Shown here: positions 1 to 7,643 of the stretch, piece after piece
How positions within the stretch are numbered: position 1 is the stretch's first letter
How the letters are laid out: each line of letters begins with the position of its first letter
NCBI RefSeq assembly: GCF_017301335.1
Contig: NZ_CP071247.1
Coordinates: forward strand, 992,001 to 1,056,000
Direction of reading: 5' to 3'
Origin: Marinobacter salinisoli
Lineage (GTDB): Bacteria > Pseudomonadota > Gammaproteobacteria > Pseudomonadales > Oleiphilaceae
DNA: 64,000 nt
Position numbers and translations under genes: made by a program
Notes under the pieces: model-generated
Database searches by the model: none
Seen by the model: the letters and a program-made list of their open reading frames with translations, nothing else
What the model was told of the DNA's origin: nothing

Positions 1-548
1 CCGGTGGCCCCGGCACCGATAATGCCGATGTTCAGGGTGTGGGGCTGCTCCAGTTGGGCTTCGTGGTTTTTCCGGAGAAAGGCATTGAGCATCAGGTTAT
101 GGAACCGGCGCGCCTGCCTGAGGCTGTCCAGGAACAGGCAGTGGTCCTGTGCTCCCGGCGTGCCGAAATCATTGGCGGTGCTGCCCACGGCCACCACCAG
201 GGTGTCGTACTGGATGTGCCGTTCGGGCACCACTTCCTGACCGTCTTCGTCATGGAACGGTGCAATCACCAACTGTTTTTTCCGGCGATCAAGGCCGCTC
301 ATGCGGCCCAGCTGGAATTCGTAATGGTGCTTGCGGGCATGGGCCCGGTAATTGATTTCGTTGGCGCTGGCATCCAGGGAACCGGAGGCCACTTCGTGAA
401 GCAAGGGTTTCCAGACATGGGTCAGGCCGGCATCCACCAGGGTAATGCGCGCCTTGCGCTTTTTGCCCAGTTTGTTGCCCAGCCGGGTGACCAGTTCCAG
501 GCCACCGGCACCGCCGCCCACCACCACGATGTGCTGAAGGTTGTCCAT
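1..548 (-). CDS. Type II NADH dehydrogenase (NDH-2)/FAD-dependent oxidoreductase, N-terminal part, cut by window edge
   Basis: Reading the minus strand from the ATG at 548 gives an open frame to base 1, about 182 residues. It starts MDNLQHIVVVGGGAGGLEL, a GxGxxG FAD-binding motif directly at the N-terminus. LVVAVGSTANDFGTPGA follows, and a second dinucleotide motif (IGIIGAGAT) begins at the window edge. This is the pattern of single-subunit, non-proton-pumping NADH:quinone oxidoreductases at the inner membrane face. The C-terminal half lies outside the window. Family assignment is good; quinone specificity is inferred. Confidence 0.85.
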   Translation of the reverse strand, partial: MDNLQHIVVVGGGAGGLELVTRLGNKLGKKRKARITLVDAGLTHVWKPLLHEVASGSLDASANEINYRAHARKHHYEFQLGRMSGLDRRKKQLVIAPFHDEDGQEVVPERHIQYDTLVVAVGSTANDFGTPGAQDHCLFLDSLRQARRFHNLMLNAFLRKNHEAQLEQPHTLNIGIIGAGAT

Positions 549-573
549 AGCGTGCAATCCCGAAAGTGAAGAA

Positions 574-606
574 AGCCAAGCACTCTGCGGGGCAAAGCGC
601 TTGGCT
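574..606 (-). terminator. Hairpin between the TetR gene and NDH-2
   Basis: AGCCAAGC and GCTTGGCT form a perfect 8-bp inverted repeat with a 17-nt loop. On the minus strand it is followed by TTCTTCACTTTC. It lies after the tetR stop and 26 bases before the NDH-2 start, so it probably ends tetR transcription. The T tract is imperfect. Confidence 0.5.
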
Positions 607-709
607 GTCGTCACTGGGAGGAAGGGGGGCTTGGCCAGCCGCCCAATACTAGCGTGTCAGGGGGCGGCGGCACAATTGGCCTGCGGACCTGGAGCGGATT
701 CGGCGCCGG

Positions 710-1309
710 TCAGTGAGCGGCCCGGTAGCTATCCAGCAGGCTGGCGATGTCGTCGGCCAGTTCAGCCAGTTCCCGGGGCGTCAGGCCTCGCTCTGCCATG
801 GATCGAAGGCCCACGATCTGGGTCTGGATCAGGCGCGCGAGGCGATCGCAGTCGGTGCTCTGGATCAGCTCACCGGCGCCCTTGGCCTGCTCGAGCGCCT
901 CGACCAGTGCCTGGCGGATATCGGCGAGGATTGTTTCGGCCTGGTCCGCGAGCTGCGGGTGGGTGTTACTGGATTCCAGTAACGTTTTGATGATCATGCA
1001 GGCCCGCGCAGGCTTATCCGACGTGCGACTGCCCGCCAACGCGCGCAGATACGCCTGCAACCCCTCCACGACGGAATCGCGATGCTCGAGATACGACATC
1101 AGTTCCCCGCGACCCTGTTCGGCATAGGCGGCCAGGGCTTCGGCGAACAGGCCATCCTTGCTGCCGAAGGCGGCATAGATACTGCCTGGGCGCAGGTCCA
1201 GAGCCTGCTCGATCTGCTTCATGGAACTGCCGTGGTAGCCGCGATCCCAGAAGAGCGTGATGGCTTTGTTCAGTAACGTCGGACGGTCGTAGCGGGCGTG
1301 TCGGGCCAT
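710..1309 (-). CDS. TetR/AcrR family transcriptional regulator
   Basis: This 199-residue protein has an N-terminal helix-turn-helix domain (about residues 8-55, with TLLNKAITLFWDRGYHGSSM and LDLRPGSIYAAFGSKDGLF) and a variable C-terminal ligand domain. I chose the ATG at 1309 (MARHARYDRP). An ATG at 1321 is possible, and an upstream TTG at 1348 would run through an operator-like repeat. It is divergent from the AhpD-like gene at 1424. Three related repeats lie in and beside the gap, so it likely represses itself and that gene. The inducer is unknown. Confidence 0.88.
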   Translation of the reverse strand: MARHARYDRPTLLNKAITLFWDRGYHGSSMKQIEQALDLRPGSIYAAFGSKDGLFAEALAAYAEQGRGELMSYLEHRDSVVEGLQAYLRALAGSRTSDKPARACMIIKTLLESSNTHPQLADQAETILADIRQALVEALEQAKGAGELIQSTDCDRLARLIQTQIVGLRSMAERGLTPRELAELADDIASLLDSYRAAH

Positions 1310-1332
1310 GAACGTGATCATCAAAATGTTTG

Positions 1333-1409
1333 TTGAATGTTCGCTCAATTATAGCTTGAATGATCGCTCAAGAATAGGTAGGGTTGCCGTTGTTGAGCAA
1401 TCATTCAAG
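1333..1409. promoter_or_regulatory. Three operator-like repeats, probable TetR binding sites
   Basis: TTGAATGTTCGCTCAA (1333-1348), CTTGAATGATCGCTCAAG (1355-1372) and, in the opposite orientation, TTGAGCAATCATTCAAG (1393-1409) are copies of one imperfect palindrome. The third ends 14 bases before the AhpD-like start. Three copies between divergent genes, one a TetR regulator, strongly suggest autoregulation plus control of the neighbour. Binding by this regulator is inferred. Confidence 0.7.
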
Positions 1410-1423
1410 TAACGGAGTGCGAT

Positions 1424-1978
1424 ATGACAGACTTTACCCTGCACAACAGCGACTCTGCACCAGAGCAATCCAAGCCGCTGCTGGAAAAATCACAACAGGC
1501 ATTCGGCATGATTCCCAACCTGCACGCGGTCATGGCGGAGGCACCGGGTTTGTTGGACGGTTACCAGAAGTTGCATGAGCTCGTTCTGGCCAACAGCTTC
1601 GACAACGATGAGACCACCGTTGTCTGGCAGACCATCAACGTGGAACATGCCTGCCACTACTGCGTTCCGGCGCATACCGGTATCGCCAAGAGCATGAAGG
1701 TATCGGACGAGATCACCGACGCCCTGCGCGACGAAACGCCGCTGCCGAGCGAGAAGCTCGAAGCTCTGCGGACTTTCACCCTGGCGGTGGTTCGAAAGCG
1801 TGGCGAGGTTAACAAGGAAGATCTGGATGCCTTCTATGCAGCCGGCTATGGCAAGCGCCAGGTGCTGGATATCATTCTGGTGCTGTCCCAGAAGGTGATG
1901 AGCAATTACGTCAACCACATCGCCGAAACGCCGGTCGATGAACCGTTCAAGCCGTTCGCGTGGCAGAAAGCCCTGTAA
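1424..1978 (+). CDS. Carboxymuconolactone decarboxylase (AhpD-like) family protein, copy 1
   Basis: This 184-residue protein carries the AhpD/CMD signature EHACHYCVPAHTGIA: a CxxC redox pair with a nearby His, as in alkylhydroperoxidase D. GGAG lies 8 bases before the ATG. It is likely a small cytoplasmic peroxidase or disulfide reductase active on hydroperoxides or electrophiles. It faces the TetR gene across the operator repeats and is followed by a close paralogue. True CMD activity is unlikely because those enzymes lack the CxxC pair. Confidence 0.85.
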   Translation: MTDFTLHNSDSAPEQSKPLLEKSQQAFGMIPNLHAVMAEAPGLLDGYQKLHELVLANSFDNDETTVVWQTINVEHACHYCVPAHTGIAKSMKVSDEITDALRDETPLPSEKLEALRTFTLAVVRKRGEVNKEDLDAFYAAGYGKRQVLDIILVLSQKVMSNYVNHIAETPVDEPFKPFAWQKAL

Positions 1979-2019
1979 GCGGACGTTTCTCCGGGCGCCT
2001 CTCCCGGGGCGCCGCCCTT

Positions 2020-2046
2020 CTGGCCGGGCTGTCTTCGCCCGGCCAG
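2020..2046 (+). terminator. Hairpin between the two AhpD-like genes
   Basis: CTGGCCGGGC and GCCCGGCCAG form a perfect 10-bp stem with a 7-nt loop, 42 bases after the first copy's stop. No T tract follows, so it may only attenuate or stabilise the mRNA. Confidence 0.4.
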
Positions 2047-2185
2047 GTTATCTGCCTTCCCTGATTTGCCTCCCTGAGCACCCGGGTAACCTGCCCGGAT
2101 CCGGAACCTGTTGGCGGTTGCGCGGCCATTCCCGTGCCATACTTCGTGGGTGTCACGTGGGTGTATCGCAGCTAAGGAGGCGGTG

Positions 2186-2746
2186 ATGAATGACTTTACA
2201 CTGCACGATCTGAAATCCGCGCCGGAAGAGTCCAAACCCTTGCTGGAGAAGTCCTGCCGGGTGTTCGGCATGATTCCGGGTTTGCACGCGGTGATGGCCG
2301 AAGCACCGGGTGTGCTCAATGCGTACCAGACCCTGCACGAACTGGTGATGGTCAGCAGCTTCGACAACGACGAGCGCACCGTGGTCTGGCAGTCCATCAA
2401 CGTCGAGCATGCCTGCCACTACTGTGTGCCCGCCCACACCGGTATCGCCAAGAGTATGCAGGTATCCGATGGCCTGAACGAGGCGCTGCGTAACGAGAGC
2501 CCGTTGCCGAATGCCAAACTGGAGGCGCTGCGGACCTTCACCCTGGCGGTTGTGCGCAAGCGCGGCAAGGTCAGTCGTGAGGATCTCGATGCTTTCTACG
2601 CCGCCGGCTACGGCAACCGACAGGTCATGGAGGTGATCCTCATCCTGTCCCAGAAAGTGATGAGCAATTACATCAACCATATTGCTGAAACCCCCATCGA
2701 CGAACCGTTTAAGCCCTTTGAGTGGAAGAAGGAAAAGCCGGCATGA
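2186..2746 (+). CDS. Carboxymuconolactone decarboxylase (AhpD-like) family protein, copy 2
   Basis: This 186-residue protein aligns with the previous gene end to end without gaps. Most positions are identical, including EHACHYCVPAHTGIAKSM. The start MNDFTLHD is set by AAGGAGG just upstream and by homology to copy 1; an earlier in-frame start at 2111 would add an unrelated 25-residue extension. It is probably a peroxidase-type redox enzyme from a recent tandem duplication. Its stop overlaps the next start (ATGA), so the two are translationally coupled. Confidence 0.85.
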   Translation: MNDFTLHDLKSAPEESKPLLEKSCRVFGMIPGLHAVMAEAPGVLNAYQTLHELVMVSSFDNDERTVVWQSINVEHACHYCVPAHTGIAKSMQVSDGLNEALRNESPLPNAKLEALRTFTLAVVRKRGKVSREDLDAFYAAGYGNRQVMEVILILSQKVMSNYINHIAETPIDEPFKPFEWKKEKPA

Positions 2747-3303
2747 AGATCGCGGTGTACTGCGGTTCCCGCACGGGCCATCACGCGCGCTTCGCCGAAA
2801 AAGCCGCCGAATTGGGTGCCTACTTCGGCCAGAACGGCATTGATCTGGTGTTTGGTGGTGGCCACGTTGGGCTGATGGGGATTGTTGCCGATTCGGTTCT
2901 GGCCAATGGCGGCAAGGTGTATGGCGTTATTCCAGAGCACCTGCGCGATCGGGAACTCGCCCACAGTGCCCTTACCGAGCTGTTTGTTGTCCGGGACATG
3001 CATGAGCGCAAGGCCAGGATGGCGGAGCTGGCCGATGGCTTTGTCGCCCTGCCCGGTGGAATCGGCACCCTGGAAGAAATTTTTGAGGCCTGGACCTGGG
3101 GCCAGCTGGGTCTGCACAAGAAACCCTGTGCCTTTTACAACGTTGATGGCTTTTACGATCACCAGCTGGAGATGGCCGCCACCATGGCCGCGGCTGGTTT
3201 TCTGCGGCAGGAGTACATCGACATGCTGGTGCTGACCGATACGCCCGAGCAGTTGCTCGCAGCGTTCCGCAATTATCAGGCGCCTCAGGATAAATGGGGC
3301 TGA
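2743..3303 (+). CDS. LOG family protein (TIGR00730-type)
   Basis: This 186-residue Rossmann-like protein begins MKIAVYCGSRTG and has the family signature LPGGIGTLEEIFEAWTW (PGGxGTxxE) near residues 103-115, plus GGGHVGLMG. Characterised members are nucleotide 5'-monophosphate phosphoribohydrolases (cytokinin-activating Lonely Guy type or PpnN-like). The length fits the short LOG type. It overlaps the preceding gene by 4 bases. The physiological substrate here is not known. Confidence 0.88.
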   Translation: MKIAVYCGSRTGHHARFAEKAAELGAYFGQNGIDLVFGGGHVGLMGIVADSVLANGGKVYGVIPEHLRDRELAHSALTELFVVRDMHERKARMAELADGFVALPGGIGTLEEIFEAWTWGQLGLHKKPCAFYNVDGFYDHQLEMAATMAAAGFLRQEYIDMLVLTDTPEQLLAAFRNYQAPQDKWG

Positions 3304-3405
3304 ACTGACCGTTCATCGCTTCATTCAACGCGTTCGACGCTGGCTGTTCCTGCGCATCATCACCGGCCGGCCAAAACGATCACTGACACGGGATTGAACG
3401 GACCC

Positions 3406-4626
3406 ATGCCCACGGAAACAGCCTCCCCTGCATCACCCATGGCGCTGGAACACATTCGGGTTCTGGAGCTTGGGCAACTCATCGCTGGCCCCTATTGCGG
3501 TCAGATCCTCGCGGACTTCGGCGCCGAGGTGATCAAGATTGAACCGCCCGGCAAGGGTGATGCCATGCGCCAGTGGGGCACCACGGACGAGCATGGCGAT
3601 CCCATCTGGTGGAACGTGATCGGCCGCAACAAGAAATCCGTGACCCTGGATTTGCGCCAGCCCGAAGGCCAGGCTCTGCTCAGGGATCTGGCGGCCACCG
3701 CCGATGTGCTGATCGAGAACTTCCGCCCGGGCACCATGGAGAAATGGGGCCTGGGTTACGACGTGCTGGCGGCGCTGAACCCGAAGCTGGTGATGGTGCG
3801 GGTGACCGGCTTTGGCCAGGACGGCCCCTACGCCAAGCGGGCGGGTTTTGCTGCCGTGTGCGAGGCCATGGGCGGGTTGCGCTACATCAGCGGCTATCCG
3901 GACCGGCCCCCGGTGCGGGTCGGTATTTCCCTGGGGGATTCCCTGGCCGGGTTGCACGGTGCCCTGGGCGCGATGGTGGCGCTGCAGAACCGGGAACGTA
4001 CCGGCAAGGGGCAAGTGGTGGACAGCGCCATCTACGAATCGGTGCTGGCGATGATGGAGAGCCTGATTCCCGACTACGCCCGTGCCGGTAAAGTGCGCGA
4101 GCGCAGTGGCAGTTTCCTGCCCGGCCTGGCGCCGTCAAACGCCTACCCGACGCGTGATGGCCGGGATGTGGTCATTGGCGCCAACCAGGACACCGTCTTC
4201 GCCCGGTTGTGCGAGGCCATGGGGCAGCCGAAGCTGGCCCGGCACCCGGATTACGCCACTCACCGGGCCCGGGGCGAAAACCAGCGGGCGATTGATGATC
4301 TGGTGAGCGCCTGGACCCGTCAGCACGACGCCCAGCACATCGTGGATTTGCTGGCGGAGGCCGGCGTACCGGCGGGCCTGGTCTACCGCGCGCCGGAAAT
4401 GCTCGACGATCCCCACTTCCGGGCCCGTGAAAGCATTGTCGAGGTACCTGACCGCCACGGCGAGCCCCTGCCCATGCAACAGGTGTTTCCGCGCCTGTCG
4501 GACACTCCGGGCCGTGTGCGCCACGTGGGAGTCGGCCTCGGGGCTCACACCGGGGAGGTGCTGGGCACGGTACTGGGGCTGGACGAGCCAACCCTGGCCG
4601 GGCTCAGAGGCAAGCAGGTGATCTGA
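3406..4626 (+). CDS. CaiB/BaiF family (class III) CoA-transferase
   Basis: This 406-residue protein shows class III CoA-transferase features. They are VLELGQLIAGPYCGQILADFGAEVIKIE near the N-terminus, ENFRPGTMEKWGLGY, a GD motif (ISLGDSLAG) that fits the catalytic Asp of formyl-CoA transferase, and RTGKGQVVDSAIYESV. It would move CoA between carboxylic acids through aspartyl-CoA thioester intermediates. The substrate is not evident; formyl-, succinyl- or acyl-CoA types all look alike. The ATG at 3406 is preferred over an in-frame TTG four codons upstream. It stands alone. Confidence 0.87.
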   Translation: MPTETASPASPMALEHIRVLELGQLIAGPYCGQILADFGAEVIKIEPPGKGDAMRQWGTTDEHGDPIWWNVIGRNKKSVTLDLRQPEGQALLRDLAATADVLIENFRPGTMEKWGLGYDVLAALNPKLVMVRVTGFGQDGPYAKRAGFAAVCEAMGGLRYISGYPDRPPVRVGISLGDSLAGLHGALGAMVALQNRERTGKGQVVDSAIYESVLAMMESLIPDYARAGKVRERSGSFLPGLAPSNAYPTRDGRDVVIGANQDTVFARLCEAMGQPKLARHPDYATHRARGENQRAIDDLVSAWTRQHDAQHIVDLLAEAGVPAGLVYRAPEMLDDPHFRARESIVEVPDRHGEPLPMQQVFPRLSDTPGRVRHVGVGLGAHTGEVLGTVLGLDEPTLAGLRGKQVI

Positions 4627-4780
4627 GCCACGCGGTTGCTGTGGCCACTCGTTCGATAGCCTTCGGCTCTGCTAATCTGGACAAAAGGCCGACGCCATTG
4701 ATACAACCGGTTGCGATCCCCTCGGGCCTGGCCCGGGAGATCGCCCGACTGGCGTCTAACGTTCAACAGGAGGCATAGTT

Positions 4781-5404
4781 GTGAAACTAGAAGTCCGAGG
4801 TATTGACGAAGGGCAGCCGATTCCCGAGCGATTTGCTTTCGGGGTCTACAGTCCGACCGACCACATGAGCTTTGGTCCGAACAAGAATCCGGAACTGGTT
4901 TGGGACGAGGTGCCCGAGGGCACCAGAAGCTTTGCGGTGATCATGTTCGATCCGGATGTGCCCAGTGTCGCCGACGACGTCAACAAAGAAGGCAAGACCG
5001 TGTCCGAGGGCCTGCCCCGGGTGGATTTTTTCCACTGGTTGCTGGTGGATATCCCCGCGGATGTTCGTCGCATTCCCGAAGGCGAAGACAGCGATGGCGT
5101 GTTTCCGAAAGGGAAACCCGGTGGCCCCGGGCCGATCGGCGTCCGGGGTGTGAACAATTACACCCAGTTCCTGGCAGACAATCCGGATATGGGCGGCACC
5201 TACTGCGGTTACGACGGCCCCTGCCCGCCCTGGAACGACGAAATCGTTCACCACTATCACTTTGAGGTTTTCGCCCTGGACGTGGCCAGCCTGGGACTGG
5301 ACGGGGCGTTCGACGGCAACGACGTGCGCGAGGCGATCAAAGGCCATGTGCTGGGCAGTGCGCGGGTCACCGGCACCTACACCCTGAACCCCGACCTGCG
5401 CTAA
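4781..5404 (+). CDS. YbhB/YbcL-type PEBP (Raf kinase inhibitor-like) protein
   Basis: This 207-residue protein starts at GTG with CAGGAGG upstream. It contains PEBP features: PELVWDEVPEGTRSFAVIMFDPDVP, the ligand-site FFHWLLVDIP, and YCGYDGPCPPWNDEIVHHYHFEVFALD. No signal peptide is seen, so it is likely cytoplasmic. Bacterial homologues such as YbhB have a conserved anion-binding pocket but no settled function. The longer insert around NKEGKTVSEG resembles marine homologues. Confidence 0.85.
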   Translation: MKLEVRGIDEGQPIPERFAFGVYSPTDHMSFGPNKNPELVWDEVPEGTRSFAVIMFDPDVPSVADDVNKEGKTVSEGLPRVDFFHWLLVDIPADVRRIPEGEDSDGVFPKGKPGGPGPIGVRGVNNYTQFLADNPDMGGTYCGYDGPCPPWNDEIVHHYHFEVFALDVASLGLDGAFDGNDVREAIKGHVLGSARVTGTYTLNPDLR

Positions 5405-5426
5405 GGCCGACCCGGCCAGACAAGCC

Positions 5427-5456
5427 GCGCTGTGACCGGTTTTGCCGGCACAGCGC
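5427..5456 (+). terminator. Strong hairpin after the PEBP gene
   Basis: GCGCTGTG and CACAGCGC form a perfect 8-bp stem, extended inward by CCGG/CCGG around TTTTG. It lies 23 bases after the stop. No run of T follows, so termination efficiency is uncertain. Confidence 0.5.
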
Positions 5457-5549
5457 AACAATCACCACGATTGATCTTGTATCCAGCTGGAAAACTTGCT
5501 GTCCAGGGACCACGATTAAGTGAAGCGCTTAATCACGGCAGGACAGGCC

Positions 5550-6074
5550 ATGGCTACCCCGACACAACACCCGTTACCCAGGGCGGGAGCCGAGGGCGAC
5601 TGGAGCGAAGACGCCATCCGGCAGCAGGTGAATGCCTTGCGGCACAAGCCCGGTGCTCTACTGCCGATTCTGCATGCGATTCAGGACCGGGTCGGTTACA
5701 TCCCGGACGGCGCGGTGGCCATCATCGCCGACGCCCTGCAGCAGTCCCGCGCCGAAATCCACGGCGTCATCAGCTTTTACCACCATTTCCGCACCCGACC
5801 AGCCGGTGCCCACGTGCTGCAAATCTGCCGGGCCGAAGCCTGCCAGTCCATGGGTTGCCGGACACTGGAAGCGCACATCCAGCAGCGCCTGGGTGTGGAC
5901 TTCCACCAGACCACCCCCGATCGTGAATTCACCCTGGAGCCGGTCTATTGCCTGGGTAATTGCGCGTGCGCACCGTCGATCCGGGTCGATGACACCATCC
6001 ACGGGCGGATGACGACGGAGAAATTTGACCGGCTGGCGGAACAACTCACCACCTCGACACTCGAAGTGAAATAA
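5550..6074 (+). CDS. fdsG: NAD-linked formate dehydrogenase gamma subunit (NuoE-like)
   Basis: This 174-residue NuoE/thioredoxin-fold [2Fe-2S] protein has cluster ligands in CRAEACQSMGC and CLGNCAC. It passes electrons between FdsA and the flavin subunit FdsB in the soluble complex formate + NAD+ -> CO2 + NADH. I use the ATG at 5550 (MATPTQHP); a GTG at 5520 would add ten residues. It is the first gene of fdsGBA-fdhD-fdsD and is followed 13 bases later by fdsB. No FdsR-like LysR regulator is present beside it. Confidence 0.92.
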   Translation: MATPTQHPLPRAGAEGDWSEDAIRQQVNALRHKPGALLPILHAIQDRVGYIPDGAVAIIADALQQSRAEIHGVISFYHHFRTRPAGAHVLQICRAEACQSMGCRTLEAHIQQRLGVDFHQTTPDREFTLEPVYCLGNCACAPSIRVDDTIHGRMTTEKFDRLAEQLTTSTLEVK

Positions 6075-6087
6075 ACAGGGGAACCAC

Positions 6088-7626
6088 ATGGCAACGCGCA
6101 TCTATGTGCCCTGCGACACCACCGCACTCTCTTTGGGCGCGGACGAGGTGGCGAGGCGAATCGAGCAGGCTGCCGGCGATCGGGGGCTGAGCATCCGGCT
6201 CGTGCGCAATGGCTCCCGGGGCCTGTGCTGGCTTGAACCGCTGGTGGAGGTGGATACCGGCCGGGGCAGAATCGCCTACGGGCCGGTGGCGCCTGAGGAC
6301 CTGCCCGAGCTGTTGGACGCGGGCCTGCTGGATGGCCAGCCGGGCCACAGCAAATGCCTTGGCAACATTGAAGAACATCCCTATCTGAAGCGCCAGCAGC
6401 GCCTGACCTTTGCCCGTATCGGGCTGACCGACCCACTCTCGCTTGACGATTACCGGGCGCACGGTGGCTTCGAGGGGCTGGAGCGGGCAGCCGGGATGAC
6501 GCCGCAGGCCATCGTCGATCAGGTCAGGGAATCCGGGCTGCGGGGCCGGGGCGGTGCGGCCTTCCCCACCGGCATCAAGTGGCAGACGGTGCTGAACCAG
6601 CCTGGCGACCAGCAGAAATACATAGTGTGCAACGCGGATGAGGGCGATTCCGGCAGTTTTGCTGACCGGCTGGTGATGGAGTGCGACCCCTACCTGCTGA
6701 TCGAGGGCATGGTGATTGCCGGGCTGGCGGTGGGTGCGGACCAGGGCTACATCTACCTGCGGGAAGAATACCCGGTGGCCCACCGTATCCTGAACCAGGC
6801 CATCGCCCGGGCAGAGGCCGAGGATTATCTGGGGGCAGACCTTCGCGGCACCGGGCAAAGCTTTCATCTTGAGGTCCGGCTGGCGGCCGGGGCCTATATC
6901 TGTGGCGAGGAAACGTCGCTGCTGGAGAGTCTCGAAGGCAAGCGCGGACTGGTGCGAGCCAAGCCGCCATTGCCGGCCATTCACGGCCTGTTTGGCCAGC
7001 CCACGGTGGTCAATAACGTGCTGTCGCTGGCGACCGTGCCGTTCATTCTGGCCCGGGGCGCATCGACGTACGCCAACGTGGGCATGGGCAAGTCCCGGGG
7101 CACCCTGCCGATCCAGCTGGCGGGCAATATCCGCCGGGGCGGCCTGATAGAACTGGGTTTTGGCATCACGCTGCGGGAAATCCTGGAGGACTTCGGCGGC
7201 GGCACATATTCCGGCCGGCCCATGAAGGCGGTGCAAGTGGGCGGCCCCCTGATGGCTTATCTGCCGGACAGCCAGTGGGATACCCCGATGGATTACGAGG
7301 CGTTCGCCCAGATCGGTGCCGGAATCGGCCACGGCGGTGTGGTGGCGTTCGATGACACCGTAGACATGGGCGAACAGGCCCGTTTTGCCATGGAGTTCTG
7401 CACGGTGGAATCCTGCGGCAAGTGTACGCCCTGCCGCATCGGTTCGGTCCGCGGCGTGGAAGTGATTGACCGCATCAGGGCCGGCGAGCACCCGGAAGCT
7501 AATCTCGCGTTACTGGAAGATCTGTGTGAAACCATGGTGGATGGCTCGCTGTGTGCCATGGGCGGGATGACGCCGTTCCCGGTACAGAGTGTCATGAAAC
7601 ATTTTCCGGGCGACCTCAAAGGCTGA
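6088..7626 (+). CDS. fdsB: NAD-linked formate dehydrogenase beta subunit (NuoF-like)
   Basis: This 512-residue protein has a short thioredoxin-like N-terminus followed by the NuoF core. GRGGAAFPTGIKW (about residue 152) and CNADEGDSGSF belong to the NADH/FMN site, and ESCGKCTPCRIG (about residue 440) binds a [4Fe-4S] cluster. It reduces NAD+ with electrons from FdsA/FdsG. AGGGGAA precedes the ATG. It sits between fdsG and fdsA with 13- and 17-base gaps, a tight operon. Confidence 0.94.
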   Translation: MATRIYVPCDTTALSLGADEVARRIEQAAGDRGLSIRLVRNGSRGLCWLEPLVEVDTGRGRIAYGPVAPEDLPELLDAGLLDGQPGHSKCLGNIEEHPYLKRQQRLTFARIGLTDPLSLDDYRAHGGFEGLERAAGMTPQAIVDQVRESGLRGRGGAAFPTGIKWQTVLNQPGDQQKYIVCNADEGDSGSFADRLVMECDPYLLIEGMVIAGLAVGADQGYIYLREEYPVAHRILNQAIARAEAEDYLGADLRGTGQSFHLEVRLAAGAYICGEETSLLESLEGKRGLVRAKPPLPAIHGLFGQPTVVNNVLSLATVPFILARGASTYANVGMGKSRGTLPIQLAGNIRRGGLIELGFGITLREILEDFGGGTYSGRPMKAVQVGGPLMAYLPDSQWDTPMDYEAFAQIGAGIGHGGVVAFDDTVDMGEQARFAMEFCTVESCGKCTPCRIGSVRGVEVIDRIRAGEHPEANLALLEDLCETMVDGSLCAMGGMTPFPVQSVMKHFPGDLKG

Positions 7627-7643
7627 CCGGAGGGAGGCAAGGC

